Source: Pictodentalium vernedei (taxonomy: Eukaryota > Mollusca > Scaphopoda > Dentaliida > Dentaliidae). Taken from it: a stretch of 64,000 nt of DNA. The notes beneath the pieces are model-generated. The model had not been told where the DNA came from, searched no databases, and saw only the letters and a program-made list of their open reading frames with translations. Shown here in pieces: positions 11,240 through 21,856 of the stretch. The translations under genes were made by a program, and so were the position numbers. Positions within the stretch are counted from its first letter, which is position 1, and the number at the start of each line of letters is the position of its first letter. The stretch lies in NCBI GenBank assembly GCA_031216915.1, contig CM062290.1, positions 378,740,718-378,804,717 of the forward strand, given 5' to 3'.

Positions 11240-12561
11240 ATTTGTCGCGGTTCTCGTATGAGAAGGCCTTGGTTACCCATGTTCTACCAACTGCCTCCCC
11301 CTATTCCCGCGCTTCTTCTCTCCTCCCAACCCTTGGAGACGAACTGCTTGATGACATCCCTTGCCCCATTCTTCTCAATCTCTCCGATTAGTATATTAAC
11401 CCTCTCCTTTGAGTCGCCCCCTAACCACATGTCCTTCATTCTCCCATCCAACATCTCCATTATACTCCCCGTGAATCTTGTTCTGTTAGACTGGTATTTT
11501 GGGCATTCTATAAGAAAGTGTTCCAGGGTCTCCACCACGCCCACGTTACACATCTGGCACTCCTTTTCACTGTTTTTCCCAATTTTTCCCCTCAGCTCCA
11601 GGGACCGCGACCTCAGCTTGAACAACAGTGACCCCCCAAAGGTGCCATCAAGGTACTCTTCAAAACCAGGCTTCTCTTTATCACGCAGGCCACCAAAGAT
11701 CTCTTTGATTTGACCCCCTCTCGCCAATTACGGTTACAATCCTCCATGACCCTTTCTCTGACGATCTTTTTGCCCTGGTTTGCCCCAACGTCAAGGTCCG
11801 AGATCTCCATTGATTAGTTTTCTACTAGCTCCCTCACTTGGACCATCCACCCCGTCTTGATATTTGAGTTGAAAGTTCTCAGGAACATTACTTTACACCA
11901 TCGGCTATCGGGGAGATTTACCAAATAATTAAGATAACCGAGTTTCAATAGGTCTATCCTGTCCTTGATCCTCATCCACCCAAGCTCGCCCCTGATTGCT
12001 TCTAGTGCTGCGGCATTGCTCGAGCCTGTTATCCATCGGCCTGCATCGTTCTGCAGGATTTCCAAGCTCTTAACAGCTGTCTGGTTTAGGGGTACAACCT
12101 CCGTACCGTATGTTATACTTGGCAGACCCACCATTTCCCAAATGGTTTTCCCACGAAAACCTTATTGAAACTGTTTCACCCTATAAGTTTCATTTGGTTA
12201 AGGATTCGCTTCCCCTTCAGAATCAATTTATTTGTGTGGTTTCGGTAGATGCCTCTTCCTGTGATGTTTATATTTACCCCCAGGTATTCATAGTCACTAG
12301 TCTCTCCTACACTAAGAAGTCTACTGCTACCTTCCGGAATGCAGAACTCCCCCACTCTCCACCTTCGAGTGGGGTCCACTTTGCAGCCCACGGGTATAAC
12401 TTTGCTCTTGCTTTCATTAAGTTCGAGTCTCCATTTGCTCCCACATTTCCCAACAATATTATTTGTAGAATTTGACAGTTCAGACGTCTGCTTGAAATAA
12501 AAAAACAAAACTCAGTGTGATTGGCAAACACGTGTGACAGACCGATATGTAAAAAAAACAT
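11240..12561 (-). pseudogene. 5'-truncated LINE, RT thumb and C-terminal zinc knuckle
   Basis: Minus-strand frames at 12176-12561, 11814-12134 and 11284-11727 form one decayed non-LTR retrotransposon. They give a degenerate active-site box (HVFANHTE for a FADD-type motif), then WRLELNESKSKVIPVG and YEYLGVNI. Next come YGTEVVPLNQTAVKSLEILQ and RGELGWMRIKDRIDLLKLGY. At the C-terminus is a CxxC-x9-HxxxxC knuckle (CQMCNVGVVETLEHFLIEC). Frame changes occur in homopolymers near 12500 and 12140, and near 11720. No endonuclease part is present. The plus-strand frames over this interval are shadows. Confidence 0.85.
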
Positions 12562-12843
12562 ATAAATGAAAACCTTGTGTCCAAATAGGTTATTTATTTA
12601 TTCATATCTTAAGAAATTATCTGCCGTTATATCAGAAATATTCGCTTCAAAGTCAGAACTTGAGTGTTAATTTCGTTAAGTTTGGAAGATTTGAACAAAA
12701 AAAATTTCAAATTGGCATTCGATTTATCGGCTGTCACCGCAGCTTCCGTATTGGTCTAGGTCAAAATGTAACGTTTCAACTGGCCAGTTACGCAAACGGG
12801 CGGAGTTTAGTTCTTTTGATGGGTCAGGTGAAAAAATTGTCCG

Positions 12844-12990
12844 TCGACAAAAATCCGTATGGAACACGTGTTCCGTTCGGATTTGTAAACATGGAACCAG
12901 AGGAACTAATATGTGTGTAATAAAAACATTTCGGGAGGCAGTGACACTCCCATCCCCACATCCGTATCGTACATCTTTGTACGATACAAC
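12844..12990. repeat. Two short palindromes inside an open frame
   Basis: A 34-36 bp near-perfect palindrome centred on GGAACACGTGTTCC (about 12853-12888) and a second, GTATCGTACA..TGTACGATAC (about 12965-12988). The first lies in a plus-strand frame at 12660-12920 that has weak CTLD-like character (FRIGLGQN, YANGRS). Confidence 0.6.
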
Positions 12991-13037
12991 GTATTTTAGA
13001 CAAATGAAGATTCTGCATATACCGTTACCCAACTGAC

Positions 13038-13188
13038 CTGTATCCAAGTTTTCTACAAACTCCTGCAATATCACTGATGATTGGTGTGATTGAAGAACAG
13101 ATTGATGCCCATCTTCCATTATAGTACACTTCTACTCGACCCTTTCGTTCATGAGGTCCATCAACCAATGTCACAACTGAATTAATAT
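13038..13188 (-). CDS. SRCR domain first-half exon (module 2)
   Basis: Exon of the minus-strand gene. Acceptor TTTTTACTCCTTAG, donor GTCAGTTGG, entry phase 1, exit phase 2, 151 nt, exactly the length of the module 1 counterpart at 44347-44497. It encodes VVTLVDGPHERKGRVEVYY, then RWASIC and IAGVCRKLGYR. This is closer to the SRCR consensus than module 1 (VDGP, GRVEV, VCRKLGY). The phase 2 split codon AG|G continues into P-A-R-V at 5622-5785. Confidence 0.87.
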
Positions 13189-13249
13189 CTAAGGAGTAAA
13201 AAGAATATTATACTATTATACATTTTTAAGACAACGAGCATCCCTGTAG

Positions 13250-13559
13250 TACAGTTAAAACTAGAAGTCCTGTCACGAATAGTGCGCTTATTTAGGCTTA
13301 ATTGCGCGTTGGAATTGCGCGCAATTGCCATATAGAATGGCATCCAAAGCACGGCAGGTTCTCCTGGTTACTCATAGCAAACACATGCAATGTTTCTGCC
13401 AATGGGTTACCCGGAGGTCCATTGGCTGAAACATTGCTTGTGCACAGGCCATATGTACAGAATTTGATAGCTTTACTTGGGCCATAACGCGTACATTAAC
13501 GCGCATATCAACGTGCTATTTGTGCGCATTTCATGACAGGGCTTCTAGTTTTAACTGTA
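13250..13559 (+). mobile_element. TA-flanked MITE family A, copy 2
   Basis: Termini TA-CAGTTAAAACTAGAAGTCC and complement. The internal hairpin GCCAATGG..CCATTGGC is present. It lies 61 bp upstream of an SRCR exon acceptor. Confidence 0.9.
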
Positions 13560-13771
13560 AGACACGATTGGACAAAAATCTTTCCTTGAGCTCTTTTACT
13601 TAATTCTTTGTTTTGTAAAATAATTGTTAAAATGAAATGCAAAAAAATCTTTTGGGACAGGATGAAAACAATGGTTCTTGAACTTCCTTCTGTCACTTAA
13701 CCCATTCAATATTGACTTCTCCGGCTTGGTCGTTTAACCCCCTGACCTCTAATCTCGAAATATCAAAATTT

Positions 13772-14099
13772 CAAGCTTGAAAATTTAACCAATTCAGTCT
13801 TTACAACAGCGTTCAGTACATTGTTCAGTTCAGTAAGGAGGCAGTCGATCCATAAGGTAACGGTTAATCGCTCACCAGGTCGGACCGAGGCGCGCTGATA
13901 CCTACTCGCAAAAAGGAAAAAAATGCCGGAGTGATGGCGCGCATGAGCAACAATAGCTCGCCTCAGAATCGAAAGACTGCTCAAAATCCTGGGTATTGAA
14001 TTCAAACTCGTTAGTGACGATTATATATTAAATAACTATACGATCAAGATGGAAAAAAATGAAAAACTTCTAAGCGACTGGTCATTTGATAATTTGACA
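13772..14099 (-). repeat. Repeat R1, inverted copy of 38239-38756
   Basis: Reverse complement of the sequence at 38239-38756, including the AACTATACGATCAAGATGG and GGCGCGC..TGAGCAACA blocks. Both copies join a family 1 piggyBac-like MITE at the same base. Confidence 0.8.
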
Positions 14100-14343
14100 T
14101 TAACCATTTACCCACCGTATTGACAAAAACCTGTCAAAACCGACAATTAATTTTCATTATTTTTCCTTTTTTAACTCCAAAACATAAGTTTTGACCCCTC
14201 GTTGAAAAGAGCTCGTCGAGCTCGTTCCAATGAGGGATCATAACCAATGTTTTGGAGACAAAAAAACGAAAAAAATTAGTTATTCAAGAATTGTGTTTTG
14301 TTTTGCAAGTGCCGTCTGCTTTTCATGTCAGCACAGGGGTTAA
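14100..14343. mobile_element. piggyBac-like MITE family 1 (subfamily b)
   Basis: TTAA at both ends, with a TGACCCCTCGTTG..AGAGCTCGTCGAGCTCG hairpin. Adjoins repeat R1. Confidence 0.85.
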
Positions 14344-14818
14344 CTGGGAAAACTGCCACTTTAAAAACTTTGACTTTACCTATCTTAACACAATTGTCTA
14401 GTGGTTTTATCAACTTCTCCCAAAGACGGCGAAATTAAATTCCCACATGTAGAAATCTGGATATGTTTTGGATATAGAACCTTTTGGACTCTTCTGTTTT
14501 GGCGCCTTGGAAAATGTGGTTGACAATCTGGAACCGTTCGGGAATTACAAGCTTTGACACTTGGAATGATGTTCTGTTAACCGGGTCTCTTTTGGGTAAC
14601 AAAATCAACACAACATTTGCAGATATATTTATAGAATCTATTTTCCTATATAACCATATAAAAATTAACAGAGCATTTTTGTAAAAAAACGTGCGCGAAA
14701 AAGGAAGGTATATATTTCCGTAAACGATTTTAAGGTTAAGTGAAACTACTGAAGATATTCTTGTCAACAAGAAATAAACACGCCTTTTCAAGGAATTTGG
14801 CCGTTCGTTCGGTAATAG

Positions 14819-15249
14819 TGTAAGAAAATGGCTTGTTAGCAAATACATATATACTTAAGTTATTAAATTAATGTTTACCGTATTAGCGGAGCTCTAATTT
14901 TAACGCGTTATCGCTGCTTCCAGTGCTATTGTTGTCGCCGTTTGTGGTGATTCCAAATATCTTGGAGTTATATGTCCCTTCCGTAATACAGTTGCGTTGG
15001 CTTGTGAAGTAATAATTAATTTTATTGGAGTTTTGTAATACGCTTTGTGGTGGGATTTTAATCACGTGGTATCGCCAAAGATTGTATAAATACTGGCGAC
15101 TTTGTCCATTCAGTGGACCGATTTTTAGTCTTCAAGTATGGCTAATAGAAAAAAAGCCTACCGGCCTTAATTTTTAGCAGTCTCATTGATGATCGGTAGC
15201 AGTACTTAGTGCTTCTAGCAAACAGTAATTTTTCCATATTTATTTAGTA
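14819..15249 (+). repeat. 5' LTR of the gypsy element
   Basis: Begins TGTAAGAAAATGGC and holds CTTGGAGTTATATGTCCCTT and TATAAATACTGGCGAC, the latter a TATA-like start for the element. Alignable end to end with 17682-18103 with scattered differences and small indels. Confidence 0.85.
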
Positions 15250-15297
15250 TTTTCTTCTCCTGATGTCCTGGCGAAATAATTATTAGTAGAATATGAA

Positions 15298-15615
15298 TAC
15301 AGTTAAAAATGGAAGTCCTGTCATGAAATGCGCACAAATAGCACGCTGATCTGCGCGTTAATCTACGCGTTAATCCCATAGTAAAATTATCAAATTCTGT
15401 ATATATGGCCTGTGCACAAGCAATGTTTCAGCCAATGGACCTCCGGGTAACCCGGAGGTCCATTGGCAGAAACTTTGCATGTGTTTGCTATGAGTAACCA
15501 AGAGAACCTGCCGTGCTTTTGATGCCGTTCGATATGGCAACTGCGCGCAATTCCAACGCGTAATTAAGCCTAGACGAGCGCATTATTCGTGACAGGACTT
15601 CTAGTTTTAACTGTA
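15298..15615 (-). mobile_element. TA-flanked MITE family A, copy 3 (inside the gypsy element)
   Basis: Same termini as the other copies but in reverse orientation. The central CCTCCGGGTAACCCGGAGG hairpin is perfect. It sits 48 bp after the 5' LTR. Confidence 0.92.
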
Positions 15616-15669
15616 TGACGAAAAATTAGTTGCCACGCCTACGCAGCCTTAACTCATGCCGCTCGAGAA

Positions 15670-16123
15670 ATGTATTTGATTGAGCAATTTATTCAAGGTC
15701 TTGGCGCTTATGAATTGAAGCAACATGTACAGTTCAAACACCCCAGTTCACTGGAAGAGGCAACTTTATATGCTGTAGAATTTGAAGCATTTGACGGCCC
15801 GCGTGCGGACGTTAAAAAACTCAGGGAAGATGCTAATCTTGAAGTGAAAACTGTTTCATTTGCCAAACAGACTTCTAGGTCTGGAGCAGGGCAAAATGAA
15901 CAGACGCTGAAAGATTTAGCAGACCTGATTTCATATAGCTTTTCAGAGCTAGGCCAAAACATAGTTAGAGAAATTAAAGAGTTAACCTCTCACAAAGGTG
16001 AAAAGAGTCCACGAAAGAATAAAAAAAGTGTGCAAACTGTAAAAAATGGGTCATACTAAACACGATTGTTGTTTTTTACAGTTGAATGACAATGAGAGTC
16101 CTAACAAAGATTCGAAAAACTAG
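15670..16123 (+). pseudogene. gypsy gag: capsid C-terminus and CCHC knuckle
   Basis: The frame reads YLIEQFIQGLGAYELKQHV, SLEEATLYAVEFEAF, then a lysine-rich linker. This matches the Ty3/gypsy gag helix pattern (LxxFIxGLxxxELxxxV, LxEAxxxAxxFE). A zinc knuckle CxxCxxxGHxxxxC follows only after a one-base shift in a run of six A near 16041, giving CANCKK then MGHTKHDCC. The gag start is missing. Confidence 0.75.
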
Positions 16124-16125
16124 GT

Positions 16126-17150
16126 GTGGCTGAATTTGCGGCTAAAAGTTCAGTCAAAATGGAAAGTAGTGGAGAAAATTCTGCCAAACATTGGCCAATT
16201 TTACGTTTAAATGTTTTGAGTAATCATTGTTTGTTTGTTGAAATATCAAGTGGGGACACACACTGTGAATTTGTGGTAGATTCAAGGACGGCAGTGACTA
16301 TATTATCCAAACATGCATTTGATTGATTAGGTTCTGAAAAAAACTGAAACTGCAGCTGGTTTCTAGAAAGCTTATATCAGCTGAAGGAGGTGAATTGAAA
16401 GTTTTCGGGAAAGCGGAGTTTGAAATGTTTATTTCAAGTGTGAAATATAAACATGTCGTGGTAGTGGCTGAACTTGCTGAACTTATGGGTATTGCGGGGA
16501 TCGACTTTTTAGAAAAATTTAATGGTATTTTATATGCCAAAAATGGCGCCCTGCAAATAGAAAGCCATGAGATCAAGGGAAGAAAAAGGAATGTAGAAAT
16601 TAGCTGTGCCCGGGTGCAAGCCTATTCCAAAAGTTACAGCCAATTTTTGGTTGCGAAATGTTTGGTAAATATCACAAATAATGAAGTAAATCTTTCCATT
16701 ATAAATGCTAATAAGAGCCACGTGAAACGGCACCAAGGGTCAGTTGTAAGTAGTGTATCAACATTTGGTTGAACCATTGTTGAGGTTCGAGGTCCAAGAA
16801 AGAGTTCGGACGATTTACCTTCACATTTGAACAATTTAGCTACAAATGTTTCAGACAAGCTCTCTGAAGTACAAACAGACTCTGTGAAAGAATTATTAAC
16901 AGAGTTTCAAGATATATTTGCAGGACCAGAGAAACCTTTAGGTCGTACGAATGTTGTAAAACATGGAAGTGATACAGGAAATCCAAACCCATTAAATTGT
17001 CCCCTAGAAGAAAATAACTGAAAAGGAAGTAGATAAAATGTTGAAGGAAGAGATTGACGAGTTAGATGTAGACTTAGGGACACATGGTTGGCAAGAGGGG
17101 GCATGTCTTGCCCGGTTGAAAACTGCAGACGGAGGTTCCTAAGACACATT
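16126..17150 (+). pseudogene. gypsy protease and RT N-terminal remnant
   Basis: The frame at 16126-16326 has FVVDSRTAVTIL, an aspartic protease site in which the DTG triad is altered to DSR. The frame at 16395-16772 has GIAGIDFLEKFNG, the protease C-terminal GxDF block. The frame at 16827-17021 has LLTEFQDIFAGPEKPLGRT and KHGSDTGNPNPL, the standard gypsy RT leader (HxIDTGxxxP). Homology stops near 17090, before the RT active site. Confidence 0.78.
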
Positions 17151-17681
17151 GTTAGATTAAAGGAACATTGTCTTCGAATTTATGAAGGATTTATTGACTT
17201 GAACAAGTGCACAGTGTGTGCAATTAAATGGAGAGAAGAACGTTGATGGTACGACATATGAGAGTAACTCATAAACTTAGCACCCTTGAAGTTGATTAAA
17301 AAATTAGGATTCATCGTGTTCTGAATAAACATTATGCTGATCCTGGTATACATGTGCTGCCACAGAGAGCTCCAACTGTCGGAAGGTGTTTGGTCCGAGA
17401 GGAGGCGCAGGCAGCAAGAAAGGTGTAGGTACCCTCTTCAACTTCTCTTTCGACGGATCCAGGATCTATCAACGTTCGAGACCAAAAGATAGATGTTATT
17501 TTCCAGAGGCGTGAACCACCGTTACCAGTGAAGTAGATCCCAGATGGATGCCACTGTCAGATCCGGACAGCCGCCTGGTAGTGGTGAAGAAAGAGACATT
17601 TTCTTCTTTTGAAGAAATACAAAATGAGGTGCGACTGTATTGTAGGCATTTCGATCACTTAGGGTTTATTGGGGGAGGGGG
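17150..17681 (+). other. Unassigned 3' internal part of the gypsy element
   Basis: Lies between the RT remnant and the polypurine tract. Contains a C-x4-C zinc-finger-like fragment (CPVENCRRRF..HIVRLKEH) and a frame EETFSSFEEIQNE-like near 17590, both broken by stops. No function was recognised. Confidence 0.35.
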
Positions 17682-18103
17682 TGCAAGAAAATGGCCTCTT
17701 AGCAAATACATATATACTTAAGTTATTAATGTTTAACGTATTAGTGGGGCTCTGATTTTTAACGTTATCTCTGTTTCTAGTGCTATTGTTGTCGCCGTTT
17801 GTGGTGATTCCAAATATCTTGGAGTTATGTCCCTTCCGCAATACTGTTGGGTTGGCTTTGTTAAATAATAATTCATTTTATTGGAGGTTTGTAATACGAT
17901 CTGTGGTGTGATTTTAATCACGTGGTATCGCCGAAGATTGTATAAATACTGGCGACTTTGTCCATTCAGTGGACCGAACTTTTAGTCTTCAAGTAAGGCT
18001 AATAGAGAAAAGGCCTGCCGGCCTTAATTACCAGTCTCATTGCTGATCGCTAACAGAACTTAATGCTTCTAGCGAACAGTAATTCTACTATATTTATTTA
18101 GTA
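17682..18103 (+). repeat. 3' LTR of the gypsy element
   Basis: Begins TGCAAGAAAATGGC directly after the polypurine tract. Shares GCTATTGTTGTCGCCG and GTATAAATACTGGCG with the 5' LTR. Confidence 0.85.
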
Positions 18104-18109
18104 CTGGCA

Positions 18110-18458
18110 GGGTTACGTTGCTCAGGCTGAGGAGAGTATTAAAATTACCCCAAGTAGACCCCTTTGAAGACCTATATCGATGAGACAAAATTTAGTCATA
18201 ACTGTTGGTGTCCTCCCAGGGTTATCATTTGGTTATCGGGAACTGATCTATTCAATGGGTGGCATGTCGACCAACTCCAGCTGAACTGTCAGAGCTATTT
18301 TCTTGTTCACGCAGAATAAGGTACAAACGGCGTTCATCCTTATGCAATAATACTGGTGGAACTTGCATCGGTACATGGAAATTGCTGAACTGTGAAATCA
18401 TGTCAAAAATTGAGAGCATCGGAGAATCTCAGTCTGGTTGTGATTGCGTCGTGGTTCC
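18110..18458. other. Unassigned stretch with a Cys-containing open frame
   Basis: The plus-strand frame 18259-18462 encodes 67 residues with six cysteines (for example SLCNNTGGTCIGTW). No family was recognised and no splice sites were fixed. Confidence 0.25.
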
Positions 18459-18704
18459 TTAACCCTTTGAACTCGTTAGACCGATTTTTCGGTCCAAGGC
18501 ATAATTTCGTCCCATTTCTTCTTATTAAAGAGGTCTATACACAGGGCATTGGTGATAAAATAATGACTGGATTCTGCAGCCACACGGCTGCAGACTGCAG
18601 TTATTATTTTATACTACCCGTATATTGATATTGGACTGTACCATCTCACGATTAGTGTTCTCAAAGGCAATATCATTCCAGAAAACGAGAGTTCACAGAA
18701 TTAA
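18459..18704. mobile_element. piggyBac-like MITE family 3, copy 1
   Basis: Begins TTAACCCTTTGAAC and shares ACCGATTTTTCGGTCCAAGG and the GGTGATAAAATAAT..ATTATTTTA hairpin with the copy at 24866. The right terminus is degraded. Confidence 0.75.
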
Positions 18705-19088
18705 AACAAGCATTGTTGACAACGGGAAAGTTTCTTGCAATAATCAGTATTCTGGAATATCTAATATAGCCACCCCATGGAAGATATCTTGCATTTGTTT
18801 CCGATTTGTGCTGGGCCGAGCAATAACTTCAGAAACAAATGGCCAGTAGATCCCTGTTTGTTTTTGTCCACTACTTTTGACATTTGGAAGGCTCCGTTCT
18901 GGTATCAGTATTATGCATATCCAATACCACGACAGCCATTAGTCTGTCGATTTTGAAAAAAAGGTCGTGCGCTGTATACTGCACCCTAACATTTAAAGTG
19001 AAGCGCGCTATTGTTGTGACCCGGTATAAGTCATTGTGTTTTATTCACATTTTCGTTCACGCATTTGGCCTCTTTCCCACGAATAGAT

Positions 19089-19270
19089 TTTAATCCTTTA
19101 CAGAAAACACGTGATATCAAAATCTTTTGTTGTTTTAATTTTTTTTCACGGCGTGTTCGTTCCATCGCGTGGTCACATGATATGTTTTTATTGTAATTTA
19201 AAAAAAAAAATATACAGTACAATTTGCATATTACGGGACAGATGCGGCCGATTCGTGAAGAAAGGTTTAA
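19089..19270. mobile_element. piggyBac-like MITE family 1, decayed subfamily a copy
   Basis: TTAA-flanked, with TCCTTTAC at one end and TGAAGAAAGG at the other. Only one arm of the GTCACATGATATG hairpin is intact. Confidence 0.65.
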
Positions 19271-19405
19271 TCGCTCGCTACGTGGAACCCAGGCGCGCTG
19301 TTGTCTACTCACAAAAACTAAAACTTACAAGTGCGATGACGCGCAAGCACGACATCCCGACTCAAAATCGAAAGACTGATTCTAAATGATCGCGAGTGGT
19401 TCAAA
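19271..19405 (+). repeat. Third partial copy of repeat R1
   Basis: Shares GGCGCGCTG..CTACTC.CAAAAA and AATCGAAAGACTG with 13772-14099. Here the piggyBac-like MITE is on the other flank. Confidence 0.65.
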
Positions 19406-20015
19406 CAGACTTGTTCACTTGCTGGAAGTCTTTCTCCACAACCCCGCTTTTTATCAAAAGTAACTCTTAAACCTGGTAAAATAGTTTAACCATAAAGGCC
19501 TAAAGGTCACGGGCCTCGAGTTTTATCCTTCCGCGATGGCACAAGTGCCATATCTATTACCCCATTCACACGCGCGTGTCGTTCTGTGTTTATTACACGC
19601 CTTCACGTTTATAAAAAAAAAAACAATTATTAGAAAGACATTCAGGAATTCATTTGACAACTACCAAATTTGCAAGGGGAACCCGTGTTAATATTTCGTC
19701 CCCTGAGTGCCCCTGTGTTCTCTGTGCTTAATGGCATATAGAACACATTTTAACTCAGGGGACGACTGTTAGCTATCGCTTGGGATTCAAATTGTAATTG
19801 CGGTGCACGATTTGTATAAAATTCCAGTGAAATTTCATTTCTATTTAAAAATAGTCCGTCAGCGATTTCATTCTCCGCATAGTTCAGTGTTGCTGAAGAT
19901 GGGGATTTCGTAGAACAGGCGTGTAATACATTTACATCCACTGTCTGGAACCTATAGTTCGCTTTTCCGGCCAACTGAAATATTGTAGACGATTGAATCC
20001 AAAATTACAACAATG

Positions 20016-20690
20016 ATTCATTATTTTTGAATTAACCCAGGAAATGTTGCTCAATCATACAAGGAATGTTGCTCCATGGAGACTTGAATTGGCCGAATAT
20101 TTGACCGAATGTTTGATAACATTACCAGTAGAAACGGAGACTCGCCACAAGAGGCATTTTTGGTTCCTTTACGGAGTTCCACAAATTATGTCAGTATCTT
20201 GGGTTCCAAAGCGAATTAACCCGTTACCCAACGAATTGGCCATATCCGGTCACGTAATATGCAACTTCAGCAGCTAAAAAATACTATTTTCCAAACAATG
20301 TCAACAAAACCATATCATGTGACCCCTCTTTGGAACGAGCTCGTTGAGCTCGTTCCAATGAGGGGTCACATGATATGGTTTTGTTGAAATTTGTTGAAAA
20401 ATTAAAAAAATGATATTTAAAATAATAAATTTTGATGTCTGCGTTGGGTAAAGGGTTAACACACTTATTGATTGAAGTATCTAACTGGAGCAAGAAAGAA
20501 TATCCGTATATGTCTGTGAGTAAAAGGACATTATATTACACCAACGGTAGTCGAAGCGCAAATTTCCAAGAAAAGTGGGTTAACAAACAGCCAACAACAG
20601 CGTCGAATTTCAAACAGAATTATACTTGCGGCCTGAGAGCTTGCAATAAAACCGTTCTTTGGCTGCTGGACTATTTGGAGCTCTAAATCC
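20016..20690 (+). pseudogene. CTLD-like coding remnant interrupted by a MITE
   Basis: The plus-strand frame before the MITE at 20216-20459 ends ..LCQYLGFQSE. Removing the MITE and one TTAA restores the frame into LTHLLIEVSNW. The second part continues through YYTNGSRSANFQEKWVNKQP and NYTCG to a stop at about 20686. LCQxLG, a NGS strand and WxxxQP..C resemble the core of a C-type lectin-like domain. A stop lies just upstream of the first block in this frame, and splice sites are uncertain. It may be an exon of a second gene or a dead copy. Confidence 0.4.
20216..20459. mobile_element. piggyBac-like MITE family 1 (subfamily a), inside an open frame
   Basis: Perfect TTAA at both ends, ends CCCGTTACCCAACG and CGTTGGGTAAAGGG, with a long ATATCATGTGACCCCTC hairpin. 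Confidence 0.92.
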
Positions 20691-21144
20691 TTTGTCAACA
20701 AACAATCGTGTTTACTCGCTTTCAGGAGTCGCGCTCATCAGTCTCAGGAACAAGATATACATTTTTCGAAAGAAATGTTGTTGGTCGTGTGTTAGGAGAG
20801 AATTGTTACAAAAAAGTCAAAAACAGGTTTTGTGTACACGATCTATAATGCATCTTGGAGTAAAAGATGTTCAGAACATCAGTTTCTTCTTTTAGTTTAT
20901 ATTTTAAATGATTTTTACATCATGTTCTAACCATCAATCGAAGAAATGCATTAGTAGCTTCTTACCGCTATTGGGAAAATACATTATTGTTCACAACATT
21001 GTGTCCATCATAACGTAACGCCTTATCTGGTTTGAAAAAGAATGGCAATAGATTCAGCTTTCTATTCGATCCTTTTGTATATATACACAATGTACTTGGA
21101 TAATAAGTTTCCAAAATCAACATCACTTCCTCAACTACTTGTTG

Positions 21145-21348
21145 CTAACCCTTTAAACCCGAGCGGCTGCGTTTCCGAGAGGGAATATGATACGTCATAA
21201 CGTCATTATATAGGATGGCTGATCAGTAAATGTGAGGGGTAGACCAATCAATATTTTCAACGTTCAGCCCCGAGGCAATGAATATGGACTCTTCTAATTG
21301 CTACCATTGAACTGGCATGGAAGATAGGACTAGAGTGCAAAGGGTTAA
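21145..21348. mobile_element. piggyBac-like MITE family 2, one hairpin arm deleted
   Basis: Ends AACCCTTTAAACCCGAGCGG and GTGCAAAGGGTTAA. It passes from GTTCAGCCCCGAGGC directly to AATGAATATGGAC, so the second arm is lost. Confidence 0.8.
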
Positions 21349-21458
21349 GTCAATGGATTGCCATTCTTACTATAATTTGAGTTATTCCATTTGTCGTGAC
21401 GTGCCCTATCTTCCCAGCTTCTATGGGACCGATCGACATCGAACATGGCAGGTGTATG

Positions 21459-21719
21459 TACAGTTCGTGGCGAGTGAATTGTAACTAAATCACCCGCGGA
21501 GTGGAGTTATCACCCAAACTATAACTTTCAAATTTTGTATATATCGATTAAAAACACAAGCAATGTTTCATCGAATGGACCTCCGGGTTTAACCCGGAGG
21601 TCCATTGGCTGAAACTTTGCTTGTGCATGTTATGCTTGGCAACAAATTTGCAATTATTACTTGGGTGGAATCTCCACTCTGCGGGTGATTTAGTGCTAAT
21701 ACACTCTCCACGTACTGGA
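21459..21719 (+). mobile_element. TA-flanked MITE family D, copy 1
   Basis: Termini CAGTTCGTGGCGAGTG and CACTCTCCACGTACTG, with subterminal AACTAAATCACCCGCGGAGT and its complement. The core is the same CCTCCGGGT..ACCCGGAGG hairpin as in family A. Confidence 0.8.
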
Positions 21720-21856
21720 CTTCTATCCGATATAAATGAATCGACATGTGTCATGGCAATATTTTGCATTATTCCGAAAACTGCCAATTGTGTCGCATCC
21801 CGTGAATGCCACCTATTGAAAATTCGCGTGTAACACGATCCTGCCTACTAGTATTA

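Larger units (their letters stand above)
14819..18103 (+). mobile_element. gypsy-type LTR retrotransposon with internal deletions
   Basis: Two direct long terminal repeats (14819-15249 and 17682-18103) flank a decayed gag-protease-RT region on the plus strand. A polypurine tract (GGGGGAGGGGG) abuts the start of the 3' LTR, which begins TG. The integrase and most of the reverse transcriptase are missing. A family A MITE (15298-15615) was inserted after the element. No clear target-site duplication was seen, and the exact LTR 3' ends are uncertain. Confidence 0.85.

Noticed and set aside
11258..11713. 151-codon plus-strand open frame
   Set aside because: Antisense shadow of the LINE C-terminal frame, which carries a clear zinc knuckle.
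19750..19974. Minus-strand exon after a good acceptor (ACAATATTTCAG)
   Set aside because: The frame ends in a stop with no donor, resembles no domain, and is not needed to join 25647-25819 to 13038-13188.
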